A DNA stretch of 55,446 nucleotides. It comes from JADGQM01 sp964505935. Its GTDB lineage: Bacteria; Desulfobacterota; Syntrophobacteria; Syntrophobacterales; Syntrophobacteraceae. The translations under genes and the position numbers were made by a program. The stretch spans positions 1-55,446 of the forward strand of contig CAZDKX010000003.1 of the NCBI GenBank assembly GCA_964505935.1. Reading direction: 5' to 3'. Below are positions 34,945 to 43,766 of this stretch, piece by piece. The notes below the pieces were generated by a model that was not told the origin of the DNA, did not search any database, and saw only the letters and a program-made list of their open reading frames with translations. Numbering within the stretch: position 1 is the first letter of the stretch; every line of letters begins with the position of its first letter.

Positions 34945-36642
34945 ATGACTGAGAACAGCCCATCCAGGGAGCAGCTCATGGCTGAACTGGCGCTCATGCG
35001 CCGGCGCACGGCCAAACTGGAAGAGGCGGAAAACGAACGTAAGCAGGCGGAAGAGGAGTTGGCCAGGTATCGCGGTCACCTCGAGGAGTTGGTAAAGGAA
35101 CGCACGGCTGCCCTGGCCAGAGCGAATGAGCAACTTACCCGTGAAATCCAGGAACGAAAGAAGGTGGAGCAAGCGCTACAGGAATGGCGGCAAATGCTGC
35201 AGTCCGTCCTGGATACCATCCCAGTCAGGGTTTTCTGGAAAGATCTTCATTCCACCTACCTGGGCTGCAACCGCCCCTTTGCTCGCGATGCGGGGCTGCA
35301 ATCCGCCGAGGAAATCATCGGCAAGAACGACTTCGAGATGGGGTGGGCGGAACAGGCAGACCTTTATCGAACCGATGACCACTTGGTGATGACCACGGGG
35401 AAGCCTAAGCTCGGCTATGAAGAACCCCAGACCACCCCCAATGGCGGCAGGATTTGGCTGCGTACCAATAAGGTGCCGCTGCTTGATGCCCAGGGTCGGA
35501 TCAAAGGGGTTTTGGGGACCTATGAGGACATCACGGCAAGCAAGCAACTGGAGGAGTCGCTGCGAATCTCCGAAACCAAATACCGCATTGTTGCCGACAA
35601 TACCCATGACTGGGAATACTGGGCAAGCCCTGAAGGGCGTTTCCTTTACCTCTCTCCGTCGTGCAGAAGGATTACCGGCTATGCGGCCAGTGAGTTTGAG
35701 GCGGACCTTACACTCTTTTCCCGCATAGTCCACCCGGATGACATGACCCGGTGCAGGGCCCATTTGGAGCAGGCTCAGCCTGCCAGGGCCCCGTGCGAAA
35801 TGGAGTTTCGCATCATCCATCGTGACGGCTCAACGCGCTGGATCGGTCACGTCTGTCAGCCGGTGTTCGATGCCCGCGGCCATTTCCTGGGGCATCGCGG
35901 GAGCAACCGCGACATTACGGATCGCAAGCGGGCAGAACAAGCATTGCTGGACAGTTCGGAAAAGTTGAAGCTTTTTGCCTACTCCGTCGCCCACGATTTG
36001 AAAAGTCCGGCTATTGGTCTCTATGGTCTCTCAAGACGGCTGAGCAAAGGCTACAAAGATGTCCTTGATGAAAAGGGCAGGAGTTATTGTGAGACGATCA
36101 TGAGAACATCGGAGCATATTGCCGCCCTGGTCGACAAGGTCAATGTTTTCATCGCCACCAAGGAAGCTCGTCTGACCATCGAAAGGGTCAACATTGCCGA
36201 GATTCTTCAGATGCTCAAAGATGAATTCTCAGCGCGACTCCGTCTTCGAAAAGTCGCCTGGCTTGAACCGCAGATGGTGGTGGAGGTCCATGCGGATCGG
36301 CTGTCCCTGCTGAGGGCCTTCCGCAACTTCGTGGATAACTCTCTCAAGTATGGGGGAGAAAAGCTGAGCAAGATCTGGATTGGATACGAAGGCTCGGAGG
36401 ATTTTCACACCTTTATCTTTGGTGATGATGGCAGGGGAATAAGGAAGCAGGATTCGGAAAGAGTTTTTGGGGCCTTCCAACGCAATGAAAGCTCCAAGGG
36501 CATCGAGGGAGCCGGCCTGGGTCTCACCATTGTAAAGGAAATAGCCGAGCAGCATGGCGGCAGGGTGTGGGTAAAGACGAGAGGCAGAAAAGGAACGACC
36601 TTCTATCTGTCCATCTCAAAAAAGCTATTGCCCTCCTACTGA
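34945..36642 (+). CDS. Double-PAS sensor histidine kinase
   Basis: 565 residues from ATG at 34945, after GGGGAAA. A coiled coil (~5-85) precedes two PAS domains, at ~95-205 (VLDTIPVRVFWKDLHSTYLGCN) and ~220-335 (EYWASPEGRFLYLSPSCRRITGY, with a PAC ending RDITDRKRAEQ). The phosphorylated His is in VAHDLKSPAIG at ~352. The ATPase has NFVDNSLKYGG, GDDGRGI and GAGLGLTIV. The kinase part is a close paralogue of the kinase at 21847. It is cytoplasmic and an orphan with no adjacent response regulator. Confidence 0.88.
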   Translation: MTENSPSREQLMAELALMRRRTAKLEEAENERKQAEEELARYRGHLEELVKERTAALARANEQLTREIQERKKVEQALQEWRQMLQSVLDTIPVRVFWKDLHSTYLGCNRPFARDAGLQSAEEIIGKNDFEMGWAEQADLYRTDDHLVMTTGKPKLGYEEPQTTPNGGRIWLRTNKVPLLDAQGRIKGVLGTYEDITASKQLEESLRISETKYRIVADNTHDWEYWASPEGRFLYLSPSCRRITGYAASEFEADLTLFSRIVHPDDMTRCRAHLEQAQPARAPCEMEFRIIHRDGSTRWIGHVCQPVFDARGHFLGHRGSNRDITDRKRAEQALLDSSEKLKLFAYSVAHDLKSPAIGLYGLSRRLSKGYKDVLDEKGRSYCETIMRTSEHIAALVDKVNVFIATKEARLTIERVNIAEILQMLKDEFSARLRLRKVAWLEPQMVVEVHADRLSLLRAFRNFVDNSLKYGGEKLSKIWIGYEGSEDFHTFIFGDDGRGIRKQDSERVFGAFQRNESSKGIEGAGLGLTIVKEIAEQHGGRVWVKTRGRKGTTFYLSISKKLLPSY

Positions 36643-36766
36643 GCAGGCGGGGGCTGAAATTCGGGCATGATCGGCGGACAAGGAAAGAGCTCTTCCCTGG
36701 CAGGTCCTCACCATTGCCACGCTGGGCTTGGAATGGCGACAGACGGAACCCGCCCCGATCCGACCT

Positions 36767-38287
36767 TTAGCGAAAGGCCTTTTTCACCGGTCCGACGGCC
36801 AGGAGATAGAGCATGGCCGAGGCCTCATTCAATTCTAACAGGGCCGCCGCCTCCCCGTCGTAGAAGGCACCGATGCCGCAGCAGCCGAGGCCGAAGGCGG
36901 TTGCCCCGAGATAGATCTGCTGGCCCAGGCGTCCGGCGGTCAGCATCGCATGGCGATAGCCCCGCGGCCCCCAGACCTTTTCGAGGACCTCAAGATTCGC
37001 TGCAACGAAACAATGCAGGCTTGCCTGTTCCAGCCACTCCTGATCGAGACAGGTGTGGGCCATGGGCGCTGTGAATCCGCCGGCCTTCGCCAGACCCAGA
37101 CGGCGCTGTGTCCGGTCCAGCCAGTAGCAGCCGGGATCGAGTCCCTCCACGTTGCCGGCTAGAAAGCCCAGGGCAACACTCTGCTGTTGCAGCAAGGACC
37201 GGCCCCCGGCAGCTTCGCCGTTTAGGCTGAGGAGCATGGTCAAGGCTTGGAAGGTTGTCCAGGGGATGGTTTGCCGGATGAAATTACGGTGAGAGCGCCG
37301 CCGTCCCACGGCTTCCCCGTAGTTCATCCGCTCGGGCCAGACGTCACACGGAGGAAGCGGCCGCCAGGAAGCTGGAGACTGGCCCACGGCCTGGATCATA
37401 TCCGGGAGGGGAGCCATCGGCTCAACCACCCGGGAACTGGCCGCGTGGAATTCCTGCAGTGCCGGGTAGGTAACCTCGCGCGACGCCACCTGGCTGGCGG
37501 CCTGGATCGATTCGGGGAGCCTGGACACGGCTTTGATGGCCTCGTCGAGCAGGCCGCTTCCCTTGCCACCTACCGAGACCATGGCCAAACAGCCTTCGCG
37601 GGCAGGATCACATCCCAGGAAGACATTGGCTGCCTGATCGTCGAAATCAAAGATCAGCTCGCCGGGCAGCGATGCCGCCTTCAGGGCCAGCATCAAACTT
37701 TCCACAAGGTGGCCGGAATCCATCAGATGGTACCGGTAGGAGCGCGCGCGATACTTCCAGGCGCTGCGAAAAAAGATCGCCGTCACGAGGAACACGAGGG
37801 AAGGGACGGGGACGGTTATGTCCGGCGGCGAATCCGTGCCCGGGTCGACGAGGAAATTGCCCGAGCGCAGTGGGACCAGCCCATGGCGGCCGATGGCGTA
37901 GTGGTAGAGTCCGTCGGGCAGACCCGCAAGGGCATGGGTTACGACATAGAGCTCAGTCGGGTAGAGTGCTCCGGCGGAAGGAACGCTTCGATAGTAGAAA
38001 TCTCCTCCCGCATGACGGGACCTGGCGGTGAGACGATAGGCCAGGGCGAAAACCCGGCTGAGCTGGACCAGGGAAAAGGGCTTCCTTGTCCCCGCCGGCG
38101 CTTCCTGGTGGACGATCTGGGAAAGACCGGCGGGTCCTTCAGCTCCGACCGGCGGCAAAGGTAACATTTCCAGCCCGGGATAGTCCTTGAAGACGTCGGG
38201 CTGATTGGCCCAATCGAGCGCGTGTCCGTCCATCCGGTGCCGTTCGTAGCTGGTGAACCGGTGGTAGGCGTCGCATGTCGCAATCAT
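36767..38287 (-). CDS. SagB/ThcOx-type dehydrogenase with duplicated nitroreductase fold
   Basis: 506 residues from ATG at 38287 on the minus strand, with GAGGAGG upstream. Two nitroreductase-like halves are visible. The first has YYRSVPSAGALYPTELYVV and GLYHYAIGRHGL. The second has RRSHRNFIRQTIPWTTF, DPGCYWLDRTQR and GRLGQQIYLGATAFGLGCCGIGAFYD. SagB-type enzymes use FMN to oxidise azolines in peptide natural products, but many members stand alone. No precursor peptide or YcaO gene is adjacent, so no peptide pathway is implied. The E1-like gene at 39854 is ~1.6 kb away on the other strand. Confidence 0.85.
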   Translation of the reverse strand: MIATCDAYHRFTSYERHRMDGHALDWANQPDVFKDYPGLEMLPLPPVGAEGPAGLSQIVHQEAPAGTRKPFSLVQLSRVFALAYRLTARSRHAGGDFYYRSVPSAGALYPTELYVVTHALAGLPDGLYHYAIGRHGLVPLRSGNFLVDPGTDSPPDITVPVPSLVFLVTAIFFRSAWKYRARSYRYHLMDSGHLVESLMLALKAASLPGELIFDFDDQAANVFLGCDPAREGCLAMVSVGGKGSGLLDEAIKAVSRLPESIQAASQVASREVTYPALQEFHAASSRVVEPMAPLPDMIQAVGQSPASWRPLPPCDVWPERMNYGEAVGRRRSHRNFIRQTIPWTTFQALTMLLSLNGEAAGGRSLLQQQSVALGFLAGNVEGLDPGCYWLDRTQRRLGLAKAGGFTAPMAHTCLDQEWLEQASLHCFVAANLEVLEKVWGPRGYRHAMLTAGRLGQQIYLGATAFGLGCCGIGAFYDGEAAALLELNEASAMLYLLAVGPVKKAFR

Positions 38288-38433
38288 GAGTGCAGCCTCC
38301 TCAGAAACCCTGCCCTGGGCAACCGCTATCCGGCGGATGGATCAAAAGCTGTCCAAAGCCAGCCCGGAGGGCTTGCCAGGGATGCTGGTGCTTGATTGCA
38401 TAGTCCCTGAGGTTATACCGCTTACCCCCTCCT

Positions 38434-38540
38434 CGTCATTCCGGCATGCTTTCAGCCGGAAGCCAGGGCTCATCCACTTACTGGACCCCGGCCAAAGCTT
38501 GTCCCCGCAGGCTTTAGGCGGGGATCCTGCCGGGGTGACG
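38434..38540. repeat. CGTCATTCCGG palindromic intergenic element
   Basis: A 107-base element bounded by CGTCATTCCGGC (38434-38445) and GCCGGGGTGACG (38529-38540), which are inverted repeats at 10 of 12 positions. Inside it TCCCCGC (38502-38508) pairs with GCGGGGA (38518-38524). The pattern is like the dispersed CGTCATTCCGG palindromes seen in many proteobacterial genomes. It sits between serC and the SagB-type gene. Confidence 0.75.
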
Positions 38541-38577
38541 GATCATGGATATGATCGGAGACTTCTGCAATTGAGCA

Positions 38578-39663
38578 CTAGCCGTGCTTCCTCGCAAATT
38601 CGTTCATGAACTCCACCAGGGTCTGCACCGCCTCCAGGGACACCGCATTGTACAGAGAAGCCCGGCAGCCGCCCACGGACCGATGCCCCTTCAGTCCTCC
38701 AAGACCGCCGGCCGCGGCCTCTTTGAGGAACTTCTCCTCCAGGTCGGGGGTCGGCAGGCGAAAGGTCACGTTCATATGCGACCGGGAATCCGGCCTTGCC
38801 GTGCCGCGATAGAACCCCTGAGCGTCGATGCAGTCGTAGACGGCCTGGGCTTTCTTCCGGTTGATTTCCTCCATTCTGGCCAGTCCGCCGATGGTTTCCT
38901 CAAGCCATTGCATCACCAGATCAACCACGTATACGGCAAAGCACGGGGGGGTATTGAACATCGACTTCTTTTCGGCAAAGGTCGTGTACTGCAGCATAGT
39001 GGGGAGTTCTTTGGGCACCCGGGCCAGCATGTCCTCGCGAATGATCACCAGCGTGACGCCGGCCGGTCCGGCGTTCTTCTGCGCCCCGGCATAAATCAGC
39101 CCGAAGGGTTGTGGGTCGAATCCCCTGCTGAAAACATCAGAAGACATGTCACAGATCATGGGTACGCCGCCGGTCTCGGGAAAGTCCTGCCACTGGGTGC
39201 CTCGAATGGTGTTGTTCGAGGTGATGTGGAGGTAGGCGGCCTCGGGAGGCACCGTGAAATCCTGGGGAATATAGGTGTATTCACGATCTTCCGAACTGGC
39301 CACGACAGTGACATCCTTCCCGAGGATCCTCGCCTGCTTGATCGCATTGCTCGCCCAGGTGCCGGTATCGGTGTAGGCGACGGGCTTTCCGGGGATGGCA
39401 AGATTCATGGGGATCATGCAGAACTGCAGGCTCGCCCCCCCCTGGAGAAACAGCACGTGATAGCGCTCATCAAGTTTGAGCAGGCGTTTGATGCGGGCCA
39501 TGGCATCGTCCAGCACGCTCTCGAAAGGTTTGGAGCGGTGGCTGATTTCCAGGACCGACATGCCGGTGCCGTGAAAGTCGAGCATCTCCTCCTGGATCTT
39601 TTCCAGGACCGGTAAAGGGAGTGTTGCCGGTCCCGCATTGAAATTGAAAATGCGCTTGGCCAT
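38578..39663 (-). CDS. serC: Phosphoserine aminotransferase
   Basis: 361 residues from ATG at 39663, with AAGGAGA upstream. An upstream open extension to 39789 is not conserved. The N-terminus RIFNFNAGPATLP is the SerC signature. The FLQGGASLQF motif and the PLP lysine in YAGAQKNAGPAG are present. C-terminal GHRSVGGCRASLYNAV also matches the family. It converts 3-phosphohydroxypyruvate and glutamate to phosphoserine. It is well separated from the phosphonate cluster, so its class V fold relation to the PhnW-like gene is coincidental. Confidence 0.95.
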   Translation of the reverse strand: MAKRIFNFNAGPATLPLPVLEKIQEEMLDFHGTGMSVLEISHRSKPFESVLDDAMARIKRLLKLDERYHVLFLQGGASLQFCMIPMNLAIPGKPVAYTDTGTWASNAIKQARILGKDVTVVASSEDREYTYIPQDFTVPPEAAYLHITSNNTIRGTQWQDFPETGGVPMICDMSSDVFSRGFDPQPFGLIYAGAQKNAGPAGVTLVIIREDMLARVPKELPTMLQYTTFAEKKSMFNTPPCFAVYVVDLVMQWLEETIGGLARMEEINRKKAQAVYDCIDAQGFYRGTARPDSRSHMNVTFRLPTPDLEEKFLKEAAAGGLGGLKGHRSVGGCRASLYNAVSLEAVQTLVEFMNEFARKHG

Positions 39664-39853
39664 TGCTTCCGTCTCCTTAAACCAAAAAGTATGACTGCCG
39701 GCAGATGCCGGCCTGCTGTCCCAGCACAACCTAACCACGCTAAAGACGGTAAGTGTTTTTGTCAAACAGATTTTCCGCCGGTCTCGCACAACCGTATTCC
39801 CATTTTCTCCCCTTTCGTGCTTAAATAGACCTTCGGTAAAGGGGCCGGAGGGG

Positions 39854-40744
39854 GTGACGAGGCATGACCTTCCAGGGCTTCACACGGGAGAGGAGAGTCT
39901 GCGCTTGAAACTGAGGAACCTAGCCTACCCTAATGACGAATCGGGAGAATCGCGGCTGGTAATCGAGGATGGCGCGCTCCTGGATTGGGCGAAGGAAGCC
40001 GGCTTTTCCCCCCGCGCGGCTCAGATCGCGGCCCTGGAAGCAGGGATTGTTCCCTTGCGTTACGTGAAGAATTTTTCCGCCATCGACCTCGAGGCACAGA
40101 CGCGTATCTGCAAGAGCCGCGTGCTGGTCTGCGGCTGTGGCGGACTGGGTGGTGCGCTCATTACCCTGCTGGCCCGCGTGGGCATTGGGACCTTGCGACT
40201 GGTGGATGGGGACGCCTTTGCCACCTCAAATCTGAATCGCCAATGGCTCTGTGATACCAGCAGCCTCGCCCGCTCCAAAGCGATGGTTGCGGCGCAGCAT
40301 GTTCGAGAGGTCAATTCCCTGACCGAGGTTGAGGCCGTCCCCACTGTCATGGATGCCGCGAACGCCGCAGACCTCTCACGCGGCATGGATCTGGTCATGG
40401 ATGCGCTCGACAATCTTGAAGGCCGTTTCTTGCTCGCCAACACCGCTCGCAGTCTCGGCGTTCCCTTCCTCCATGGAGCGGCCACCGGCTGGTGGGGGCA
40501 GGTCAGCACCTTTTTGCCCGACTCCCCTCTCGACCTCACGGCCATCTATGGCAGTGCCAAGACTCGGGACGCGGTGGAGATTGCCATGGGCGTGCTCGGC
40601 CCGGCACCGGCCCTGATTGCCAGCCTTCAGGCCTTCGAGGCCATTCGCCTGCTTGCAGGGAGGAAGCCCGCCTATGCCAACCGGCTGCTCTTTTTTGATG
40701 GTGAAAGTGGGACCGTGGAGCTGTTGGCGCTCGAGCGCGGGTAA
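39854..40744 (+). CDS. ThiF/MoeB/HesA-type E1-like adenylyltransferase
   Basis: 296 residues from GTG at 39854; a TTG at 39905 with GAGGAG upstream is an alternative that gives 279. The nucleotide-binding Rossmann motif is VLVCGCGGLGGALITLLARVGIG. It continues with LVDGDAFATSNLNRQ, which contains the conserved Arg and Asn residues, and later MDALDNLEGRFLLAN. The CxxC zinc pairs of MoeB/ThiF are not seen, and the catalytic Cys region is unclear. It probably adenylates the C-terminus of a ubiquitin-like sulfur carrier or a small acid. No carrier protein gene is adjacent. Confidence 0.8.
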   Translation: MTRHDLPGLHTGEESLRLKLRNLAYPNDESGESRLVIEDGALLDWAKEAGFSPRAAQIAALEAGIVPLRYVKNFSAIDLEAQTRICKSRVLVCGCGGLGGALITLLARVGIGTLRLVDGDAFATSNLNRQWLCDTSSLARSKAMVAAQHVREVNSLTEVEAVPTVMDAANAADLSRGMDLVMDALDNLEGRFLLANTARSLGVPFLHGAATGWWGQVSTFLPDSPLDLTAIYGSAKTRDAVEIAMGVLGPAPALIASLQAFEAIRLLAGRKPAYANRLLFFDGESGTVELLALERG

Positions 40745-40893
40745 TGGGTCATGGGTGATGGGCCGTGGGTGATGGGTGGTTTTTGGGAACGCAGGTGTGG
40801 CGGCAGGCAAAAGCGCCTGCGGTCGAGATTTACAGCACCTAAAACCAAGACCCATAACCTATAACCCATTACCTGCCTTATTGAGGAGCTGTT
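40741..40893. repeat. ATGGGTGATGGG-type simple repeat with hairpin before pepA
   Basis: The start of the spacer reads TAATGGGTCATGGGTGATGG and the end reads ACCCATAACCTATAACCCATT, an inverted pair of simple repeats. Between them GCAGGC (40803-40808) pairs with GCCTGC (40815-40820). It looks like the same class of dispersed simple repeat seen elsewhere and could form a large hairpin. Confidence 0.55.
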
Positions 40894-42411
40894 ATGCAGA
40901 TTGACTGGCAAATCGCGGTTGAATCCGACTGGCGTGCCGACGCGGTACTCTTTTATGCCTTCGAGAATGCCCCTGAGCCGTTGCCCGGTTTCAAACACTG
41001 GCTGGAAACCAGCGGTGGCTGGCTTACCCGGTCTCTGGCGCTCCAGGATTTTCGAGGAAAATTCCAGGACCTTGCCGTTTTCTATGGGCCGGCTGAAGCG
41101 ACGATTTCCCGCGTGGTCCTGGTGGGCTTGGGCGTATTGGACAAGTGCGATATGGACAAACTGCGCGGGGCGACCGTCGTTGGCCTTCGAAAATGCCGTG
41201 AGTTGAAGCTCGCTTCGATGGCCATCCCGCTCTCTGCCCTCGAAGGCCTGCCTTTTGAAACCGTGCCGGCCTTGCAGGAGCTCCTCATTGCCGGCGCACT
41301 GGGTCTGTACCGCTTCGATGCTCTGAAGACCCGCGACGTTGAATCCGCAGAATACCCTGAGAGACTGCTGATCCTTTCGGAAAATGAACCGGACGACGCC
41401 CTGCGGCGGGTCCCTCCGGCCGCCGAGGCCATGGTCTCAGGCATCACTCTGGCCCGCGACTTGACTACCGCCCCTTCCAATCAGGTGACGCCGGGGTTCA
41501 TTGTGAGTACGGCCCGCGAGCTTGCCGAGACCCATGGCTTTCGCATCCAGGTAATCGACATGGTCCGGGCGGAGGAACTGGGCATGAGGGCCTTCCTGGC
41601 CGTCGCCCAGGGCAGCCGGGAGCCCGCCTCCGTCATCATCCTGGAACACCTGCCTCCGGGGATGGAACAGGATGCGCCGCTGGTTTTCGTGGGCAAAGGG
41701 ATCACCTTCGATACGGGCGGTATTTCCCTCAAGCCAGGCGAAAAAATGGAGATGATGAAGCATGACATGGCGGGGGCTGCGGCGGTTCTCGGGGCTTTTG
41801 ACATTCTGGGCAGAGAAAAGCTCGCGCGGCGCGTGGTGGGTATTCTCCCGTGCACGGAAAACATGCCGGGGGGCAAGGCTTATAAGCCCGGAGACGTCCT
41901 CCAGTCCCTGGCTAACCTGACTATCGAAGTCATCAGCACGGATGCCGAAGGGCGCCTGATCCTCGGTGACGCCCTGGCCTACGCACTGACCTTTCAACCG
42001 ACGCTCATCCTGGATCTGGCCACCCTTACCGGCGCCTGCATTGTGGCCCTGGGCAACCAGGTAGCGGGGGTTATGGGAAACCGGGAGGGCCTGATCCGGC
42101 AAATTCAGGAGATTGGCGCTCAGGTCGGCGAGAAGGTGTGGCCCCTTCCCTTGTGGGACCTCTACTTCGAAAGCATCAAAAGCGATATCGCCGATTTCAA
42201 GAACGTGGGCGACCGCTCGGCCGGGACCATCGTCGGCGGCATGTTCCTCAAACAGTTTGTTCCCGACCACGTCCCCTGGGTCCATCTTGACATCGCCGGC
42301 ACCGCCTGGACTGATAAAGACCTGCTGACCACCCCCAAGGGAGCGACCGGCTTTGGAGTGAGAATCATGGTGGAACTGGCGCGTCGCTGGCCCGAGTTGG
42401 GCATAGCGTGA
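40894..42411 (+). CDS. pepA: Leucyl aminopeptidase (M17)
   Basis: 505 residues. The N-terminal macro-like domain leads to the catalytic domain. Metal and active-site segments are VGKGITFDTGGISLK, MKHDMAGAAAVLGAF, NMPGGKAYKPGDV and STDAEGRLILGDALAY. All fit the M17 family with two metal ions. It releases N-terminal amino acids and is cytoplasmic. The ATG at 40894 is preceded by TTGAGGAGC, a good ribosome-binding sequence. Confidence 0.93.
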   Translation: MQIDWQIAVESDWRADAVLFYAFENAPEPLPGFKHWLETSGGWLTRSLALQDFRGKFQDLAVFYGPAEATISRVVLVGLGVLDKCDMDKLRGATVVGLRKCRELKLASMAIPLSALEGLPFETVPALQELLIAGALGLYRFDALKTRDVESAEYPERLLILSENEPDDALRRVPPAAEAMVSGITLARDLTTAPSNQVTPGFIVSTARELAETHGFRIQVIDMVRAEELGMRAFLAVAQGSREPASVIILEHLPPGMEQDAPLVFVGKGITFDTGGISLKPGEKMEMMKHDMAGAAAVLGAFDILGREKLARRVVGILPCTENMPGGKAYKPGDVLQSLANLTIEVISTDAEGRLILGDALAYALTFQPTLILDLATLTGACIVALGNQVAGVMGNREGLIRQIQEIGAQVGEKVWPLPLWDLYFESIKSDIADFKNVGDRSAGTIVGGMFLKQFVPDHVPWVHLDIAGTAWTDKDLLTTPKGATGFGVRIMVELARRWPELGIA

Positions 42412-42518
42412 TGATTTCCGGGGCCGGCTGCCGTCCCTGAAGCACGTTCCACCTCATTGCCGAGCTGTTGCAAGCCTGCATCTTGACTAAACCTTTGGTT
42501 ATATAATTCATAATTATA

Positions 42519-42553
42519 ATTATTTTGACTTATAGTAGGAAGGTTCGCACAAT
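42519..42553 (+). promoter_or_regulatory. Promoter upstream of the sugar-isomerase-like gene
   Basis: TTGACT (42525-42530) is separated by 17 bases from CACAAT (42548-42553), a plausible sigma-70 pair. A strongly AT-rich stretch precedes it (42495-42524), like an UP element. The 18 bases ATTATTTTGACTTATAGT (42519-42536) are identical to those at 43623-43640 before the phosphonate operon. Confidence 0.6.
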
Positions 42554-42629
42554 ACCCTTACGCGATGGCGCAGGCGGGCCATCAATGGGGGCACTGAGCG
42601 AATGGTAATCCGACACATGTGAGGAAACC

Positions 42630-43481
42630 ATGCCGAAGATTTCCCTTTCCACCTGGTCTTTCTTCCTCAAGATGAACACGCAGCGCGCCATGGATTTTGC
42701 GGTACGCCACGGCTTTCAAGGGATTGAGCTTTGGTGCAATACCTTTGATTTTTGGCCACGGTCGGTCACTTCCAAAGAGATTGAAGCCATCAAAGCCACG
42801 GCCAAAAGCAACAGTCTGTCCCTAGCGGTTCATTTCTGCATGACCAGCAATAATCTGGCTGATCTGAATGTGGGGCATTTGAATGAAAGCATGAATCAGC
42901 TGAAGGAGACCATCCGTCTGTGCCGCAGGATTGGCGGTGAGGTGGTGGTCGTGCATCCCGGAACCTGCCCCGACATCGTGACCCACAATGGTCATTTCCT
43001 CAACCCGCGGTACACCCCTGCCGCGCTGAAGCAGGCCGCGGTCGAGCAGTTCAAAAAGTCTCTCCGTGAGGCCACGCTCTTTGCCCAAAGCCACGACGTC
43101 GCTCTCGGGCTGGAAAATGCCACGCATGTCAAGAACAGCATCTACGAAACCATCGGGGACCTCAAAGAATGGGTCGATGAGATTGACAACCCTGCTCTCG
43201 GCATTACGCTCGACCTCGGACATGCGCAATTTGATGGCGGGGTGAATCACCTCCTCCGCGTTCTGGGTTCGAATATCAAGCACCTCCACCTTTATGACAT
43301 GGACGGGACCAACGATGATCAGATCGAGCTCGGTACGGGAATCATCGACTGGTACGCCATCAGCCCCTTTCTGAGAACGTTTCCCGGGATGCTCACCCTT
43401 GAAGTGATCGTCCGCGAAGACATTGAAGGAGCGGTCCTGCGCAGCAAGGCCTTCCTGGAGCGACTGCTGGCGGAGCGATGA
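42630..43481 (+). CDS. Sugar-phosphate isomerase/epimerase-like TIM-barrel protein
   Basis: 283 residues. The xylose-isomerase-like TIM barrel (AP endonuclease 2 family) begins ISLSTWSFFLKMNTQRAM. It includes GGEVVVVHPGTCP, GLENATH (Glu metal ligand), ITLDLGHAQFD (Asp/His), HLHLYDMDG (His) and TLEVIVRE (Glu). The metal-binding Glu-Asp-His-Glu set is complete. The product class is isomerase, epimerase or hydrolase, and the substrate is unknown. Its promoter segment matches the one before the phosphonate operon, which suggests a related role. Confidence 0.82.
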   Translation: MPKISLSTWSFFLKMNTQRAMDFAVRHGFQGIELWCNTFDFWPRSVTSKEIEAIKATAKSNSLSLAVHFCMTSNNLADLNVGHLNESMNQLKETIRLCRRIGGEVVVVHPGTCPDIVTHNGHFLNPRYTPAALKQAAVEQFKKSLREATLFAQSHDVALGLENATHVKNSIYETIGDLKEWVDEIDNPALGITLDLGHAQFDGGVNHLLRVLGSNIKHLHLYDMDGTNDDQIELGTGIIDWYAISPFLRTFPGMLTLEVIVREDIEGAVLRSKAFLERLLAER

Positions 43482-43584
43482 GGGCGTTTTCGGGTTGAGA
43501 GACCAGCACGTAGTGGCTGCCGCGGACGAGTTCGCTGGTTTGGTCGGACCCTGAGTCGTGCCCTCCGCGCGCCCGCCGGCGATG

Positions 43585-43596
43585 CTCATATATGAG
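43585..43596. promoter_or_regulatory. Perfect 12-base palindrome, possible operator
   Basis: CTCATATATGAG reads the same on both strands. It lies just upstream of the shared promoter segment of the phosphonate operon. A dimeric regulator such as the LysR protein encoded in the cluster could bind it, but no direct evidence exists in the sequence. Confidence 0.4.
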
Positions 43597-43622
43597 TAAG
43601 TGTTATTGTTTTTATGATTATT

Positions 43623-43657
43623 ATTATTTTGACTTATAGTTGGTGGGAACGCAAAAT
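43623..43657 (+). promoter_or_regulatory. Promoter of the phosphonate operon
   Basis: TTGACT (43629-43634), a 17-base spacer and CAAAAT (43652-43657) form a plausible sigma-70 promoter, with an AT-rich run in front. ATTATTTTGACTTATAGT (43623-43640) is identical to 42519-42536. Position, spacer and -10 form (CAnAAT) all match the earlier copy, which supports functional conservation. Confidence 0.6.
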
Positions 43658-43766
43658 CCAAGACGGCAGATTACCGTGAGGGGCTGGGCTGCTGGCACGG
43701 CCGGCATCAACTTGCGGCATTTCGGCCAAGCTTATCTCCGAGGTGTCGATGGGCAGGCCGGGAGAG

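Noticed and set aside
36767..38287. SagB-type gene as part of a thiazole/oxazole peptide cluster with the E1-like gene at 39854
   Set aside because: No YcaO gene and no precursor peptide are visible. The E1-like gene is on the other strand and separated by serC, so there is no cluster.
43680..43720. TGGCACGGCCGGCATC as a sigma-54 promoter
   Set aside because: Spacing from GG to GC is 8 bases rather than 10, and no TTGC follows at the right place.
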